A DNA stretch of 64,000 nucleotides, taken from contig NZ_BONQ01000091.1 of assembly GCF_016862795.1 (NCBI RefSeq), forward strand, positions 1-64,000. Reading direction: 5' to 3'. This DNA comes from Dactylosporangium siamense (lineage in GTDB: Bacteria > Actinomycetota > Actinomycetes > Mycobacteriales > Micromonosporaceae). A program made the position numbers and the translations under genes. Every line of letters begins with the position of its first letter. Positions within the stretch are counted from its first letter, which is position 1. The notes beneath the pieces were generated by a model. It did no database searches. It worked only from the letters and a program-made list of their open reading frames with translations, and was not told where the DNA came from. Positions 25,436-34,459 of this stretch are shown here, piece after piece.

Positions 25436-26540
25436 CGATGCGCACCGGCGCTGACCAGGTCGACTCGCACGGGCTGCCGGCGGCGTACACCAGCGAGCGG
25501 GCCGAAAGGTCCATCACGATCCCCGCGACGGTGCAGGTGCGCTCGGCCACGGGCTGAGCCGCGTCCGGGTGCTGGCACACGCTGTGCGGTGCGTCCGCGT
25601 GGTCGGCGAGGGCCTCCTGCAGGCTCTCGATCGTGTGCGTGTCGTGTTGCCGCACGCGCGCGGTCAGGTGGTGCAGCCGGTTGCGGGTGTGCGCCTTGCG
25701 CTCGAGGTAGCGGTCCACCCCCGTGAGACCGTCGACCAGGAAGTGGTTGGCGTGCGTGACCGCACCGTCGACGGGAGTGATCACGCCGCACGGGCCGTCG
25801 CCCGGTCCGGTCTCCAGGTCCGCACAGAACCCGCCCACGTCCGCGATGAGATAATTCGCGGAGTTTGCCCGCGACGTGGATTGGATCCGCTGGACGGCCT
25901 CCGCACCGCTGTCGCTGTCGAGCACCGATCGCAGCAGCACGTGGTATGGGACGCCGAACCGGCCCTCGTCCCCGTCCGAGATGAGGGTGTTGGTGCACAG
26001 GCCGACCCCGCTGGAGTTGATCCCGACCTTCGCCAGCATCCCGGCCTCGACCACCGTGACGAAGTCCGGGCCGTCGTCCCGGCGCACCCGCAGCACGATC
26101 GCGGTTTCCCGGGCCCCCTCGATCCAGTCCCAGTTCTGCCCCATCAGCGCGGCGCCGGAGGTCGTGCGCTCGGGGGTCAGCGCGAACGACGTGCACTCGG
26201 TGGATGCCACCGCCCGGGCCCGTCCGGGAGCGGCGAACATGATCTCGCTGCGGGTGTTCAGGGCCAGGATGTCGGCCACCTCGACGCCGGCCCCGCGGGC
26301 GATCGCCCGGATCTCCCGCGCGGACGCCGGCGAGAAGTCCTCGATGGGACCGGCGAACCGGAGTCCATGTCGCCGCACGGTGTCCCAGTCCCACGACGCG
26401 TAGTGCCGGAACACGCCGGCATAGGTCCGCAACGCGTGCTCGATCCGGGACTTCGCGGCGAGGCCGTACTGGTATCCCCGCTCGTCCGGGTCACCCGCGA
26501 CGGCGATGACGTCGTACCCGGAGGCGACTGTCCGCGCCAT
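25428..26540 (-). CDS. C45-family autoproteolytic acyltransferase/amidohydrolase
   Basis: Ntn-hydrolase of 370 residues related to isopenicillin-N acyltransferase (peptidase family C45). The nucleophilic Cys expected to become N-terminal after self-cleavage is in ASTECTSFAL (about residue 115), followed by MGQNWDW (about 133-139), a typical C45 signature. The C-terminal half keeps ANHF and the RxRL helix. ATG 26540 is preceded by GGAGG, whereas an upstream GTG in frame would place that site inside the gene. Known relatives cleave or transfer acyl groups on amides; here the neighbouring esterase, amidohydrolase and transporter suggest hydrolysis of an acylated sugar or amide substrate. Confidence 0.85.
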   Translation of the reverse strand: MARTVASGYDVIAVAGDPDERGYQYGLAAKSRIEHALRTYAGVFRHYASWDWDTVRRHGLRFAGPIEDFSPASAREIRAIARGAGVEVADILALNTRSEIMFAAPGRARAVASTECTSFALTPERTTSGAALMGQNWDWIEGARETAIVLRVRRDDGPDFVTVVEAGMLAKVGINSSGVGLCTNTLISDGDEGRFGVPYHVLLRSVLDSDSGAEAVQRIQSTSRANSANYLIADVGGFCADLETGPGDGPCGVITPVDGAVTHANHFLVDGLTGVDRYLERKAHTRNRLHHLTARVRQHDTHTIESLQEALADHADAPHSVCQHPDAAQPVAERTCTVAGIVMDLSARSLVYAAGSPCESTWSAPVRIDA

Positions 26541-26599
26541 GCCCGCACCTCCACTCGTAGCTCCTGGCTTCACTCGCCTGGCAGGCTATCAGGTTGCAT

Positions 26600-26610
26600 G
26601 ACAAGTTGTC
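26600..26610. promoter_or_regulatory. palindrome GACAA-G-TTGTC in the divergent promoter region
   Basis: A perfect 11-bp palindrome lies between the C45 acylase and the esterase. A related half (GACAACTTATCC) is at 30371-30382 upstream of the ABC transporter. FCD-type regulators bind short inverted repeats of this kind; assignment is inference. Confidence 0.5.
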
Positions 26611-26638
26611 CCTTCCCCGGCGGGGTCGCCGTTGCTTA

Positions 26639-26667
26639 GACTCCTGTCGGACTGTCGGACAGGAGTC
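26639..26667. promoter_or_regulatory. nested inverted repeat with CTGTC-G-GACAG core before the esterase
   Basis: Arms GACTCCTGTC (26639-26648) and GACAGGAGTC (26658-26667) are exact complements. Inside them CTGTCGGACAG (26652-26662) is itself a perfect palindrome. The right arm contains AGGAG, just upstream of ATG 26673, so a bound repressor or mRNA hairpin would hide the ribosome-binding site. The CTGTC-N-GACAG core recurs at 30385-30395. Confidence 0.7.
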
Positions 26668-26672
26668 GCGCA

Positions 26673-27635
26673 ATGCGGGTGGACCTTCCCCTCGATCAAC
26701 TGGTGCGGTACGAGTACCCGCACCCCGAGCCCGGGGACTTCGACGCCTTCTGGAGCCGGACCCTGCGCGAACAGGGCGCGCATGCCCTCGATCCGCGGTT
26801 CGAGCGGGTGGACGCGCTGGTTCGGACCGTTGACGTGTACGACGTCACCTTCGGCGGATATGCCGGGGACGAGGTACGGGGCTGGCTGCTGCTGCCACAC
26901 GAGCGAACCGGTCCCCTGCCGCTGGTGGTGGAGTATCTTGGCTACGGCAGCGGACGCGGGCACCCGGTCGAGTCGCTCGCCTACGCCAGTGCCGGCTTCG
27001 CGCACGCCGTCATGGACTCCCGCGGCCAGGGCAGCGCCCTACGGGCCGGCCACACCGCGGACCCCCATGGGGCCGGCCCGTCCGCGCCGGGGTTCATGAC
27101 CCGGGACATCCTCGATCCCGAGCGGTACTACTACCGCCGCCTGTTCACCGACGCGTACCGGTTCGTCGACGCCGTGGCGACCCATGAGGCCGTGGCGGGC
27201 GACCGGATCGCGGTGACGGGACGCAGCCAGGGGGGTGCCCTGGCGCTCGTGGCAGCCGGCCTGCGGGACGATGTCCGGCTGGCCATGCCGCATGTGCCGT
27301 TCCTGTCCGCCTTCCGGCGCGCGCTAGAGGTGACGGACCACAATCCCCATGGGGAGATCGTCAGGTGGCTGGCCGCCCACCGCGGTTCGGTGGAGCGCGC
27401 CTTCGAGACCCTCGCCTATTTCGACGCCGTGTCCTTCGCCCGCCGGGCCGCCTGTCCCGGCCGGTTCTGCGTCGCCCTGCACGACGTCGTAAGCCCGCCT
27501 TCCACCGTTTTCGCTGCATACAATGCCTACGCCGGGCCCAAGGAGATGACCGTGTGGCAGTTCAACGCCCACGAGGCGGGCGGGCCCGAAGACCTCTTGC
27601 GAACCATCCATGCCGTCCGAGAGCTGGTGTCATGA
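26673..27635 (+). CDS. acetyl xylan esterase/cephalosporin-C deacetylase-like hydrolase
   Basis: Alpha/beta hydrolase of 320 residues in the AXE1/CAH family, removing acetyl or other acyl groups from sugars. The nucleophile elbow is GRSQGG (about 181-186), with the catalytic Asp in VALHDVVSPPSTVFAAYN (about 268) and the His in QFNAHEAGG (about 297). The N-terminal DFDAFWSRTL is the family's conserved opening. The length matches the roughly 320 residues of characterised hexameric enzymes. There is no signal peptide, so it acts after uptake. It overlaps the following amidohydrolase by four bases (ATGA). Expression is probably controlled at the inverted repeat overlapping its ribosome-binding site. 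Confidence 0.88.
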   Translation: MRVDLPLDQLVRYEYPHPEPGDFDAFWSRTLREQGAHALDPRFERVDALVRTVDVYDVTFGGYAGDEVRGWLLLPHERTGPLPLVVEYLGYGSGRGHPVESLAYASAGFAHAVMDSRGQGSALRAGHTADPHGAGPSAPGFMTRDILDPERYYYRRLFTDAYRFVDAVATHEAVAGDRIAVTGRSQGGALALVAAGLRDDVRLAMPHVPFLSAFRRALEVTDHNPHGEIVRWLAAHRGSVERAFETLAYFDAVSFARRAACPGRFCVALHDVVSPPSTVFAAYNAYAGPKEMTVWQFNAHEAGGPEDLLRTIHAVRELVS

Positions 27636-28579
27636 CCATCGTCGACTTTCACCACCACGCGCCACTGGCGTCCTATGTCAGCCGGTTGACGGCACTGGGC
27701 ATCCAGGCTCAGCCGGGCGCCCCGTTTCCGGTGTGGGAGCCGGCCGACTCGGTCCGGATGATGGATCGGCTGGGCATCGACCTGGCCGTGCTGTCCGTCG
27801 CCTCACCCGGGTTCTACTTCGGCGATCAGACCTTCACCACGGCCCTGTGCCGGGACACCAACGACGAGCTGACCGAAGTGGTCCGCGATGGCGACGGGCG
27901 GTTCGCGGCGGTTGCCTGCCTGCCGCTGCCCTCGGTGGATGCCGCGCTCGCGGAGGTCGAGCGGGTGTTCGACCGGCCGGAGTTCGTCGGCGTCGGCCTG
28001 CTCACCAGCTACGCCGGGTCCTACGTCGGCCATCCCAAGTTCGACGGCCTGCTGGAAACCCTGAACGACCGCGGTGCGTTCATCCACGTGCATCCGGTGC
28101 TGCCCGCATGGTGGCCCGAGGGCGAGATCCCCATCCGGCCGTCGGTCCTGGAGTATCTCTTCGACTCGACGCGCCTCATCACGAACCTGCTCCTCACCGA
28201 TGTGCCGCGCCGGTTTCCGCGAATCCGGTGGGTCTTCTCGCACTGCGGCGGCGCGATGCCGGTCGTCGCTCCGCGCATGGTGCTGGCCGAGGGCATGCCG
28301 GAGCTCGCGGCCGTCGCTGCGCAGGGCGGCGTCCTGCGCGCGCTGGCGGCGTTCCGCTATGACACCGCCCTGTCCCACACCGCCGCCGACCTCGGCGCGC
28401 TGCTGTCCTTCATCGACGACTCGCGGGTCGTGCTGGGAACGGACTTCCCGTTCTCGTCGCTCGACGAGGTGGCCGAGCGCTTCGCCCTGTTGCGCGAGTA
28501 TCTCGGCGACACGCACCGGTCGGCCGTGCTCAGCGAGAACGCCCGCGAGCTCCTCGGCGACCGGGGGCGGACGCGGTGA
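27632..28579 (+). CDS. amidohydrolase-2 family metal-dependent hydrolase (ACMSD-like)
   Basis: TIM-barrel metalloenzyme of 315 residues. The metal motif is DFHHH at about 5-9. A strand-5/6 His is in FIHVHPV (about 150-156), another in FSHCGG (about 202-207), and the catalytic Asp in VLGTDFPF (about 280-287). The closest functional relatives are 2-amino-3-carboxymuconate semialdehyde decarboxylase and related hydrolases or decarboxylases; the substrate is unknown. The start overlaps the esterase stop. The last residues coincide with the start of an inserted transposase element, so the C-terminal few residues may not be original. Confidence 0.85.
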   Translation: MTIVDFHHHAPLASYVSRLTALGIQAQPGAPFPVWEPADSVRMMDRLGIDLAVLSVASPGFYFGDQTFTTALCRDTNDELTEVVRDGDGRFAAVACLPLPSVDAALAEVERVFDRPEFVGVGLLTSYAGSYVGHPKFDGLLETLNDRGAFIHVHPVLPAWWPEGEIPIRPSVLEYLFDSTRLITNLLLTDVPRRFPRIRWVFSHCGGAMPVVAPRMVLAEGMPELAAVAAQGGVLRALAAFRYDTALSHTAADLGALLSFIDDSRVVLGTDFPFSSLDEVAERFALLREYLGDTHRSAVLSENARELLGDRGRTR

Positions 28580-30134
28580 CCCGGGCCGGCGGCTGGATGG
28601 TCAGCGCCCGGTAGATGGCCGCCTGCTCGGGGCCCAGCGGCGTGGTCTGCGTGACGGTGCCGGCCGGACCGGTGAGGGTCACCTGCGCCACCCGCCCGAG
28701 CTGCCGGTTGATGGTCCGCCAGGGTTGACCGCTGGAGTGCTCGGCGACGCGGATCAGCAGCAGGGCCAGCCACCAGATCAGCACGTGCGCGCGGATGCGC
28801 TGTCCCGAGCGGCGGGCGGCCGCTCCGGGCAGCAGCCACGCCTTGAGGTCACGGGCCTCCAGAAGATTCTTGTAGCCCAGGGCGACATCTTCGGCGCTGA
28901 TGTGCGGGTCGGAGGTGGCGATGAGGTGCTTGCCGTCGAGCCTGGCCTCGGCCCTGGCCTTCGCCAGGTCCACCTTCAGGCGCCCGTCGGGCAGCCGGAT
29001 CAGCCAGCGGCCGAGGGTGGGGTGGGCGCGGAGGGTGCACTCGGCCCGCACGCGGGCGGCTTCGTCTCGGGCGTGCTGGTCGGCGATCCGGGTCAGTTCG
29101 GTTTGGAGGTGGACGATGGCCTCGTCGCGCTCCCGGCGGTCGTGCTGTGCCTGGTCCAGATCGTGGCAGACGACGAACCGGGCGTCCTGGCCGTCGAGGC
29201 GGACCTCCCGGACGCGCAGGTCGTCGCGGACGTGCCGGTAACGGCCCGGGCGGGACAGCACCGCCGCGACGAGGCGGTTGCCGTCGGACATGCGCATTCC
29301 GGCGATGTAGTGTTCGCCGGCGCGGCGGAGGCCGGCCAGGTCGTCCGCGCCGGAGAAGGCACGCTCGACCACGGTGATGACCCGCCCCGGATGCCGGTCC
29401 AGCAGGTCGTCGCGGACCTCGGCCGGGACGGCGTCGTCACCGGCGCCACCCGGCCAGCACCAGCAGCGGACCGGGATGCCCTCCTTGGTCACGGCCAGGC
29501 CGATGACGATCTGCTCCCCGTCGTCGCAGGCGAACTGGATGGTGTCGAAGAACAACGGGTCGAGCCGGTCGGTCCCGGCGAGGGACAGCGACTCCTGCAC
29601 CCGCGCCTGCGTGTCCGCGCCCACGAGCAGATCCATCGCCCGGCGGACGTGTTCATCGTCCATCGTGGATAGTCCCGGCACGGCGGCCTCCTCGCGCACC
29701 CATTCCGCGGCCGGCAGCCCGCTCATCGGGGCCACCGCCCGGTGGGCGACCAGCGCGAACAACGCCCGTTCCAGGCCGGCGGTGAACCGCCGCGCGCCGG
29801 TGGCCGCACGCACCGCCGCGCCCACGTCGAGGCGGCGCCACAGCGCGTCGAGCAGCCAGGTGGCTCCGATGGTCCGGACGTCGATGACCTCCAGCGACGC
29901 GGCCCGGGCGGCCGCACCCGCCGGCGCGGCTCCGGCCGGCTCGTCGCCGCCGAAGTGCCTGCCGATCGACGCGGCCAGCCGCTGCAGCCCGGCCACGTCA
30001 ACCTGGTCCTCCCGGCCCAGATTCATCAGCACGTCCGGCTTGATCTGCCCGTCCACCCGCCGGTTGTGGGCCAGCGCGACATAGCGCACCACCGCGCCGT
30101 CGGCGTTGGTCCGCGAGGTGAATCGCAGGAACAT
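28530..30134 (-). mobile_element. IS1634-like transposase; element ends not resolved
   Basis: The 534-residue product has the layout of IS1634-type DDE transposases: LFFDTIQFACDD (first Asp, about 208), a second acidic strand VITVVERAFSG (about 257) where the usual Asp is replaced by Glu, and late GYKNLLEARDLKAWL followed by RIRAHVLIWWLALLL (Glu and flanking helices, about 440-475). ATG 30134 is chosen; an upstream TTG at 30146 is possible. The 3' end runs 50 bp into the amidohydrolase frame and the last dozen codons are Arg/Gly-rich read-through, so the element border lies at about 28560-28590. Matching terminal repeats could not be found by eye. Confidence 0.75.
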
Positions 30135-30146
30135 GCCTACGACCAA

Positions 30147-30475
30147 ACCATTCTTGACCTGCTAACACAAGGTCAAGATACTGAGTCGTGTTACTACATG
30201 TTCATCCTTCCGAGCCGTTCGCGACCGGTCGATACCGCTGCTGACCAGCGGCGATCCGAAACCGATCACTCCCGCGTGTGTACCAAACTGCGGGCCCCGG
30301 ACGCAAGGAAACTTCGTAACGAACCGAGCGGAGGCCCTTGCGATCCACCTCACCACGGTGCACCCTGAGGGACAACTTATCCGGCTGTCTGACAGCCGGG
30401 CAGGTGGACAGGTCCGGAGGCACCGCGTACCCCGCGCTTTGGCAGGTCTTCGGTCCCCAGCAGAGGAGAGCAGCG
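30147..30475. other. intergenic region between transposase and ABC transporter
   Basis: Contains a perfect 8-bp inverted repeat, CTTGACCT (30153-30160) and AGGTCAAG (30170-30177), just outside the transposase start, possibly part of the element's end or its promoter. GC content is visibly lower here (for example TACTACATGTTC). The distal part holds the palindromic operator at 30381-30399 and an AGAGGAGAG ribosome-binding site at about 30462-30470. No coding sequence is apparent. Confidence 0.6.
30381..30399. promoter_or_regulatory. 19-bp palindrome with CTGTC-T-GACAG core before the transporter
   Basis: Arms CCGGCTGTC and GACAGCCGG flank a single T. The inner 11 bp (30385-30395) match the CTGTC-N-GACAG core found before the esterase gene 3.7 kb away. 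This suggests one regulator, most likely the FadR-type protein, governs both units. Confidence 0.7.
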
Positions 30476-31777
30476 ATGCGTGCAAGGAACTTATGGCGCG
30501 GCCGTGTCGCCGTGGCCATCGGCCTGGCGGGGGCCCTGGCCCTCGCGGCCTGTGGTGGAGCAAGCGACTCGGGCGCGAACAGCTCGGGCGAGATCAAGGG
30601 AACCATTGACTTCTGGATGGGCGACCCCATCGGGGATGCCCAGCAGCCAATCATGCAGAAACTGGCGGACGACTACGCCGCCGCACATCCGGGGACCAAG
30701 GTGAACCTCCGGTTCCTCGGCAAGGACGCACACCAGACGTACCTGACCTCGATCGCCGGTGGCAGCGTTCCCTGTGTCGCGCTCATCGGCAACACCTGGA
30801 CCCCCGAATTCGCGGCGCTCAACGCCCTCGAGGTCTACGCGAACGACCCCAAGACGCTGCAGGGCACCTACGTGCCCGGCATGATCGAGTCGACCATCTT
30901 CAAGGGCAAGTCCTACGCCGTTCCCTACGACACCGGTGTCCGCGCCCTGATCTACCGCAAGGACATGCTCGAGGCGATCGGCAAGACCGCGGCCCCCGCC
31001 ACCTGGCAGGAGCTGCGCGAGGACGCCCTGGCCATTCAGGCCAAGAACCAGGGCGTCAACGGGTTCGGCATCATCGGCGGCGCGCATTGGTACTACCTGC
31101 CGCTGATCTGGAACTGGGGCGGGGAGATCGCCAAGCAGAGCGGTGACAAGTGGGTCTCCGAGGCCGGCTCGACGCAGTCCGTCCAGGCGTTCCAGTTCTA
31201 CTCCGACCTGCTGACCAAGGACCGCCTGTCGCCCGCCGGCGCCTCGGCCTGGACCGCGGCCGACGTCGACAAGTCCATGGGCCTGGGCCAGACGGCGATG
31301 ATGGTCGGCGGATCGTGGGACCTGCGGACCATTCTCAAGCAGAGCCCCGATCTGGAGGGCAAGCTGGGCACGGCCGTCCTGCCCAAGGGGCCGGGCGGGA
31401 ACAACGACACGTTCGCCGGCGGCAGCAACCTCGCCGTGTTCCGCGAGTGCAACAACAAGGCGGTGGCGAACGACTTCGTGAAGTTCATGATGACCAAGGA
31501 AAACCTCGTGCCGGTCACGTCGAACCTGGGCCTGCTCCCGGCGACGAACGACGCGCTGGCGCAGGAGAAGGCCACCGGGTCGTTCTCCGCCCCGCTGTTC
31601 AAGGCGTACGCCGAACAGGCCGACCACACCCGTTCCATTCCTCCGGTGGCCAGCTGGGGCAAGGTCGAGGGGGCCAACTCCATCGTGAACGCCATGCAAT
31701 CGATCATGAGCGGCAAGAAGACGGCCGACGTCGCCATGAAGGAACTCGCGGACCAGGTGAACCAGGCAATTGGCTAA
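30476..31777 (+). CDS. ABC transporter substrate-binding lipoprotein (CUT1 type)
   Basis: Extracellular binding protein of 433 residues. The lipoprotein signal ends at lipobox LAAC (about 22-25). The mature protein opens with GTIDFWMGDPIGDAQQP, typical of family-1 carbohydrate-binding proteins, and includes the conserved aromatic-rich NWGGEI and MMVGGSWDL segments. ATG 30476 follows AGAGGAG. It starts an operon with two permeases; no ATPase is present. The ligand is unknown, but the shared operator with the acylase/esterase unit suggests an acylated or amide-linked sugar. Confidence 0.92.
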   Translation: MRARNLWRGRVAVAIGLAGALALAACGGASDSGANSSGEIKGTIDFWMGDPIGDAQQPIMQKLADDYAAAHPGTKVNLRFLGKDAHQTYLTSIAGGSVPCVALIGNTWTPEFAALNALEVYANDPKTLQGTYVPGMIESTIFKGKSYAVPYDTGVRALIYRKDMLEAIGKTAAPATWQELREDALAIQAKNQGVNGFGIIGGAHWYYLPLIWNWGGEIAKQSGDKWVSEAGSTQSVQAFQFYSDLLTKDRLSPAGASAWTAADVDKSMGLGQTAMMVGGSWDLRTILKQSPDLEGKLGTAVLPKGPGGNNDTFAGGSNLAVFRECNNKAVANDFVKFMMTKENLVPVTSNLGLLPATNDALAQEKATGSFSAPLFKAYAEQADHTRSIPPVASWGKVEGANSIVNAMQSIMSGKKTADVAMKELADQVNQAIG

Positions 31778-31781
31778 GACT

Positions 31782-32741
31782 GTGAAGACCACGATCCGTC
31801 GCGCGGCGTCCTCGGCCATCCCGAGGGCGCTGCGCGAGCGGCGCTTGCTGCAGGGGCAGCAGGGCTTCGAGAGACGATTCCTGCCGTGGGCCTTCCTGGC
31901 GCCGCTGCTCGCGGTGATCGTCGGCGTGGTCGGATATCCTGTGGCGCGCACGATCTGGCTGTCGTTCTTCGACGGTGAGTACCTGCAGAGCGGACCGTTC
32001 GTCGGGCTGCAGAACTACCGCGACATCTTCGCCGACCCGTACTACACCGGCGCGCTGGTGCGCACGACCCTGTTCGCGGCAGCGGTGGTCGTCACCACGA
32101 TCCTGCTGAGTCTGGCCATCGCCCTGGTCCTTGACGCCGCACCCCGCGCGGCCAGGGTGCTCAGCGTCATCGTGCTGCTCCCCTGGGCCATGCCGCGGGT
32201 CGCGTCGGGCATCGTCTGGAAGTGGATGTTCGACGACCAGTACGGCGTGGTCAACTGGCTGCTGGTCAACTGGTTCGGCCTCGACTCCTTCAACGGCTAC
32301 TCCTGGTTCAGCACGGGCACGCCGGCCATGGTCGCCATCACCGTCGCTGTCGTCTGGCACTCGGTCCCCTTCGTGGCGGTCTCCCTGTTCGCCGGGTTGC
32401 GCGGCACCCACGGTGAAGTGGTGGAGGCGGCCCGGGTCGACGGTGCCAGCGCCTGGCAGATCCTGCGACGGATCCGGCTGCCCATGATCCGTCCCCTGCT
32501 GGTCGTGATGACCACGATCTCGACCATCTGGGCGTATCAGTCCTTCGACCACTTCCTGGTGATGACCACACCGCCTGGCGGGCCGGACCACTCGACCGAG
32601 GTGTTGTCCCTGCTGACCTGGCTCGAGGCGTTCGCCCAGCTCGACCAGGGCTCCGCCGCGGCCATGGCCGTGGTCTTGTTCCTCATGCTGGCCGCGGTGA
32701 GCGTGCTGTACGTCCGGCTGAACCGAGAGGACGTTCGATGA
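31782..32741 (+). CDS. ABC transporter permease (MalF type)
   Basis: Inner-membrane permease of 319 residues with six helices. The EAA motif is in VVEAARVDGASAWQILRRIR (about 216-235). GTG 31782 is chosen; an in-frame TTG at 31770, overlapping the binding-protein stop, is an alternative. The N-terminal 30 residues are basic and cytoplasmic. The stop overlaps the next gene's ATG (ATGA). Confidence 0.88.
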   Translation: MKTTIRRAASSAIPRALRERRLLQGQQGFERRFLPWAFLAPLLAVIVGVVGYPVARTIWLSFFDGEYLQSGPFVGLQNYRDIFADPYYTGALVRTTLFAAAVVVTTILLSLAIALVLDAAPRAARVLSVIVLLPWAMPRVASGIVWKWMFDDQYGVVNWLLVNWFGLDSFNGYSWFSTGTPAMVAITVAVVWHSVPFVAVSLFAGLRGTHGEVVEAARVDGASAWQILRRIRLPMIRPLLVVMTTISTIWAYQSFDHFLVMTTPPGGPDHSTEVLSLLTWLEAFAQLDQGSAAAMAVVLFLMLAAVSVLYVRLNREDVR

Positions 32742-33562
32742 CGTCGCTGTTGCGCCGTGGGGCGCTGTTCCTGCTCGTTGCCGTGATCGTGGTGAGCAGC
32801 CTGTTCCCGTTCTTCTGGATGCTGGTCACGTCGGTCAAGCCCGACAGCGAGCTGTTCACCCGCACCCCGCGGTTCATCGTCACGTCGCCGACCGTGGAGC
32901 GGTACACGCACCTGCTCGACGGCAACATCCCCACCCAGTTCCGCAACTCCCTCATCGTCGCCGTGGCGACGACGGTATTGACCGGCCTGATCGCTCTGCT
33001 GGCGGGCTACGCTCTGGCCCGCTACCGGCTGCGGACCCGGCACATCCTCACGGTCGTCATCCTCGTCACGCAGTTGCTGCCGCAGACCATCCTCGTCATC
33101 CCGTTGTTCACGCTGTTCCGCAACGCCGGCCTGCTCAACACGTTTCAGGGGCTGACCCTGAGCCACCTGGCCCTGACCGTGGGCCTGTGCACGTTCATGC
33201 TGCGCTCGTTCGTGGTGGAGATCCCGTTCGAGCTCGAAGAGGCCGCTCTGGTCGACGGGGCGAGCCGGCTGCGCGCCGTCTGGTCGATCGTGTTTCCGCT
33301 GGCGTGGCCGGGGCTCGCCGCGAGCTCCGTCTACGCGTTCATCACGTCGTGGAACGAGCTCATGTTCTCGGCGACGTACATGCAGCGGCCCGCGATCGAA
33401 ACACTCCCCGTCGCCCTGCAGCAGTACTTCTCCAGCTACTACACCGACTGGGGCGGGGTGATGGCGGCGAGCGTGATCTTCACGATCCCCGTGGTGATCT
33501 TCTTCCTCATCGTGCAGAAGCGGCTGATGCAGGGAATGGCATCGGGCGCGATGAAGGGCTAG
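32738..33562 (+). CDS. ABC transporter permease (MalG type)
   Basis: Second permease (274 residues, six helices) of the importer. The EAA loop is ELEEAALVDGASRLRAVWSI (about 165-184), and the C-terminus QKRLMQGMASGAMKG is typical of MalG homologues. It is translationally coupled to the first permease through ATGA. It ends 27 bp before the convergent GntR regulator. ATP hydrolysis must be supplied by an ATPase encoded elsewhere. Confidence 0.93.
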   Translation: MTSLLRRGALFLLVAVIVVSSLFPFFWMLVTSVKPDSELFTRTPRFIVTSPTVERYTHLLDGNIPTQFRNSLIVAVATTVLTGLIALLAGYALARYRLRTRHILTVVILVTQLLPQTILVIPLFTLFRNAGLLNTFQGLTLSHLALTVGLCTFMLRSFVVEIPFELEEAALVDGASRLRAVWSIVFPLAWPGLAASSVYAFITSWNELMFSATYMQRPAIETLPVALQQYFSSYYTDWGGVMAASVIFTIPVVIFFLIVQKRLMQGMASGAMKG

Positions 33563-33589
33563 ACAGAAGAGGGGATAGAAGATGAAGGG

Positions 33590-34345
33590 TCAGAAGCGGA
33601 ACAGCGACGCCTGGAACCGGTAGGAGTCCCCGCGGTACAGCTGGCGGCCCACGTCAAAGCACTGATCGTGCTGGTCGAAGGTCTTCTGGTAGCCGACCAG
33701 CACCGGATCGCCGGGCGCGAGGCCGAGCACCTTGGCCTCGCGCGACTTGACCGCCTCCGCCGCGAGCTCGTAGTCGCACCGGCTGGCCGCGATGTCATAC
33801 CGGTCGCGCAGCACGTCGTAGAGCGACTGCCCGGTGAAGTCGACGTCCTCGATGCCGGGCACCCGGGCGGCGTCGAGGCACGACTGGTCGACGCTGAGCG
33901 GCGAGCCGTCCAGGAACCTGACCCGGCGCAGGTCGACCACCGGCTGGGCGGCGTCGATGCCCAGGACCTCCGCCTCGGCCAGGGTGGCCGGGCGGACCAC
34001 GGCCCGCATGACCCGGGACGTCGCCTCCATGCCGCGCTCGCGCGCGACCTCGCTGAGCCCGCGCAGCCGGTTGGGCTCGTGCACGAGCCGGTTCTCCGCG
34101 ACGAACCAGCCGCGCTGCGGCGACGGCACGATCCGGCCGGCATCGGCCAGGGCGCTGAGCACCTTCCGCAGCGTCACCCGGCTGACCCCGAGATCGGCGG
34201 CCAGGGTGCGCTCACCGGGCAGCCGGGTGCCGGCCGGGAACTGCCCCACGGTCAGCGCTTCCTGGAGGGCACGGTAGGCCTCGACCGCGTTGTTGCGGCC
34301 CTCCACCCGGGCCGGGGAGACCTTGAGGTCGAGTGCCTTCGCCAC
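33590..34345 (-). CDS. HutC-subfamily GntR regulator
   Basis: Transcriptional regulator of 251 residues. The winged HTH is at about 22-85 (GTRLPGERTLAADLGVSRVT). The UTRA/HutC ligand domain (about 95-245) has the features DVDFTGQSLYDVLRDRY and VLGLAPGDPVLVGYQKTF. GTG 34345 is selected because GAGGAG lies eight bases upstream; in-frame codons further up (to 34381) lack this. It is divergent from the cupin gene, with an ACTGGTC/GACCAGT palindrome between, which resembles known HutC/DasR-type operators. The ligand is probably a phosphorylated sugar or sugar acid from the downstream pathway. Confidence 0.92.
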   Translation of the reverse strand: MAKALDLKVSPARVEGRNNAVEAYRALQEALTVGQFPAGTRLPGERTLAADLGVSRVTLRKVLSALADAGRIVPSPQRGWFVAENRLVHEPNRLRGLSEVARERGMEATSRVMRAVVRPATLAEAEVLGIDAAQPVVDLRRVRFLDGSPLSVDQSCLDAARVPGIEDVDFTGQSLYDVLRDRYDIAASRCDYELAAEAVKSREAKVLGLAPGDPVLVGYQKTFDQHDQCFDVGRQLYRGDSYRFQASLFRF

Positions 34346-34418
34346 GGCTGCCACTCCTCGGTTGGTTCGTGTGCGCTGCATCCTAACGCCCTTGACACGC
34401 ATGACCCGTTCTCTCCAG

Positions 34419-34441
34419 ACTGGTCTACTATACAGACCAGT
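34419..34441. promoter_or_regulatory. HutC-type operator 1 (cupin promoter)
   Basis: Arms ACTGGTCT (34419-34426) and AGACCAGT (34434-34441) are exact complements separated by 7 bp. A TTGACA hexamer at 34392-34397 lies upstream. The arms match the half-sites known for HutC/DasR-type regulators, and an identically spaced site precedes the DJ-1 gene. Confidence 0.85.
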
Positions 34442-34459
34442 TCGGCACGAGAGGGCGAC

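Noticed and set aside
30153-30177. CTTGACCT/AGGTCAAG inverted repeat as the terminal repeat of the IS1634-like element
   Set aside because: Both arms are on the same side of the transposase and no counterpart was found near 28560-28600, so it was not used to define an element end.
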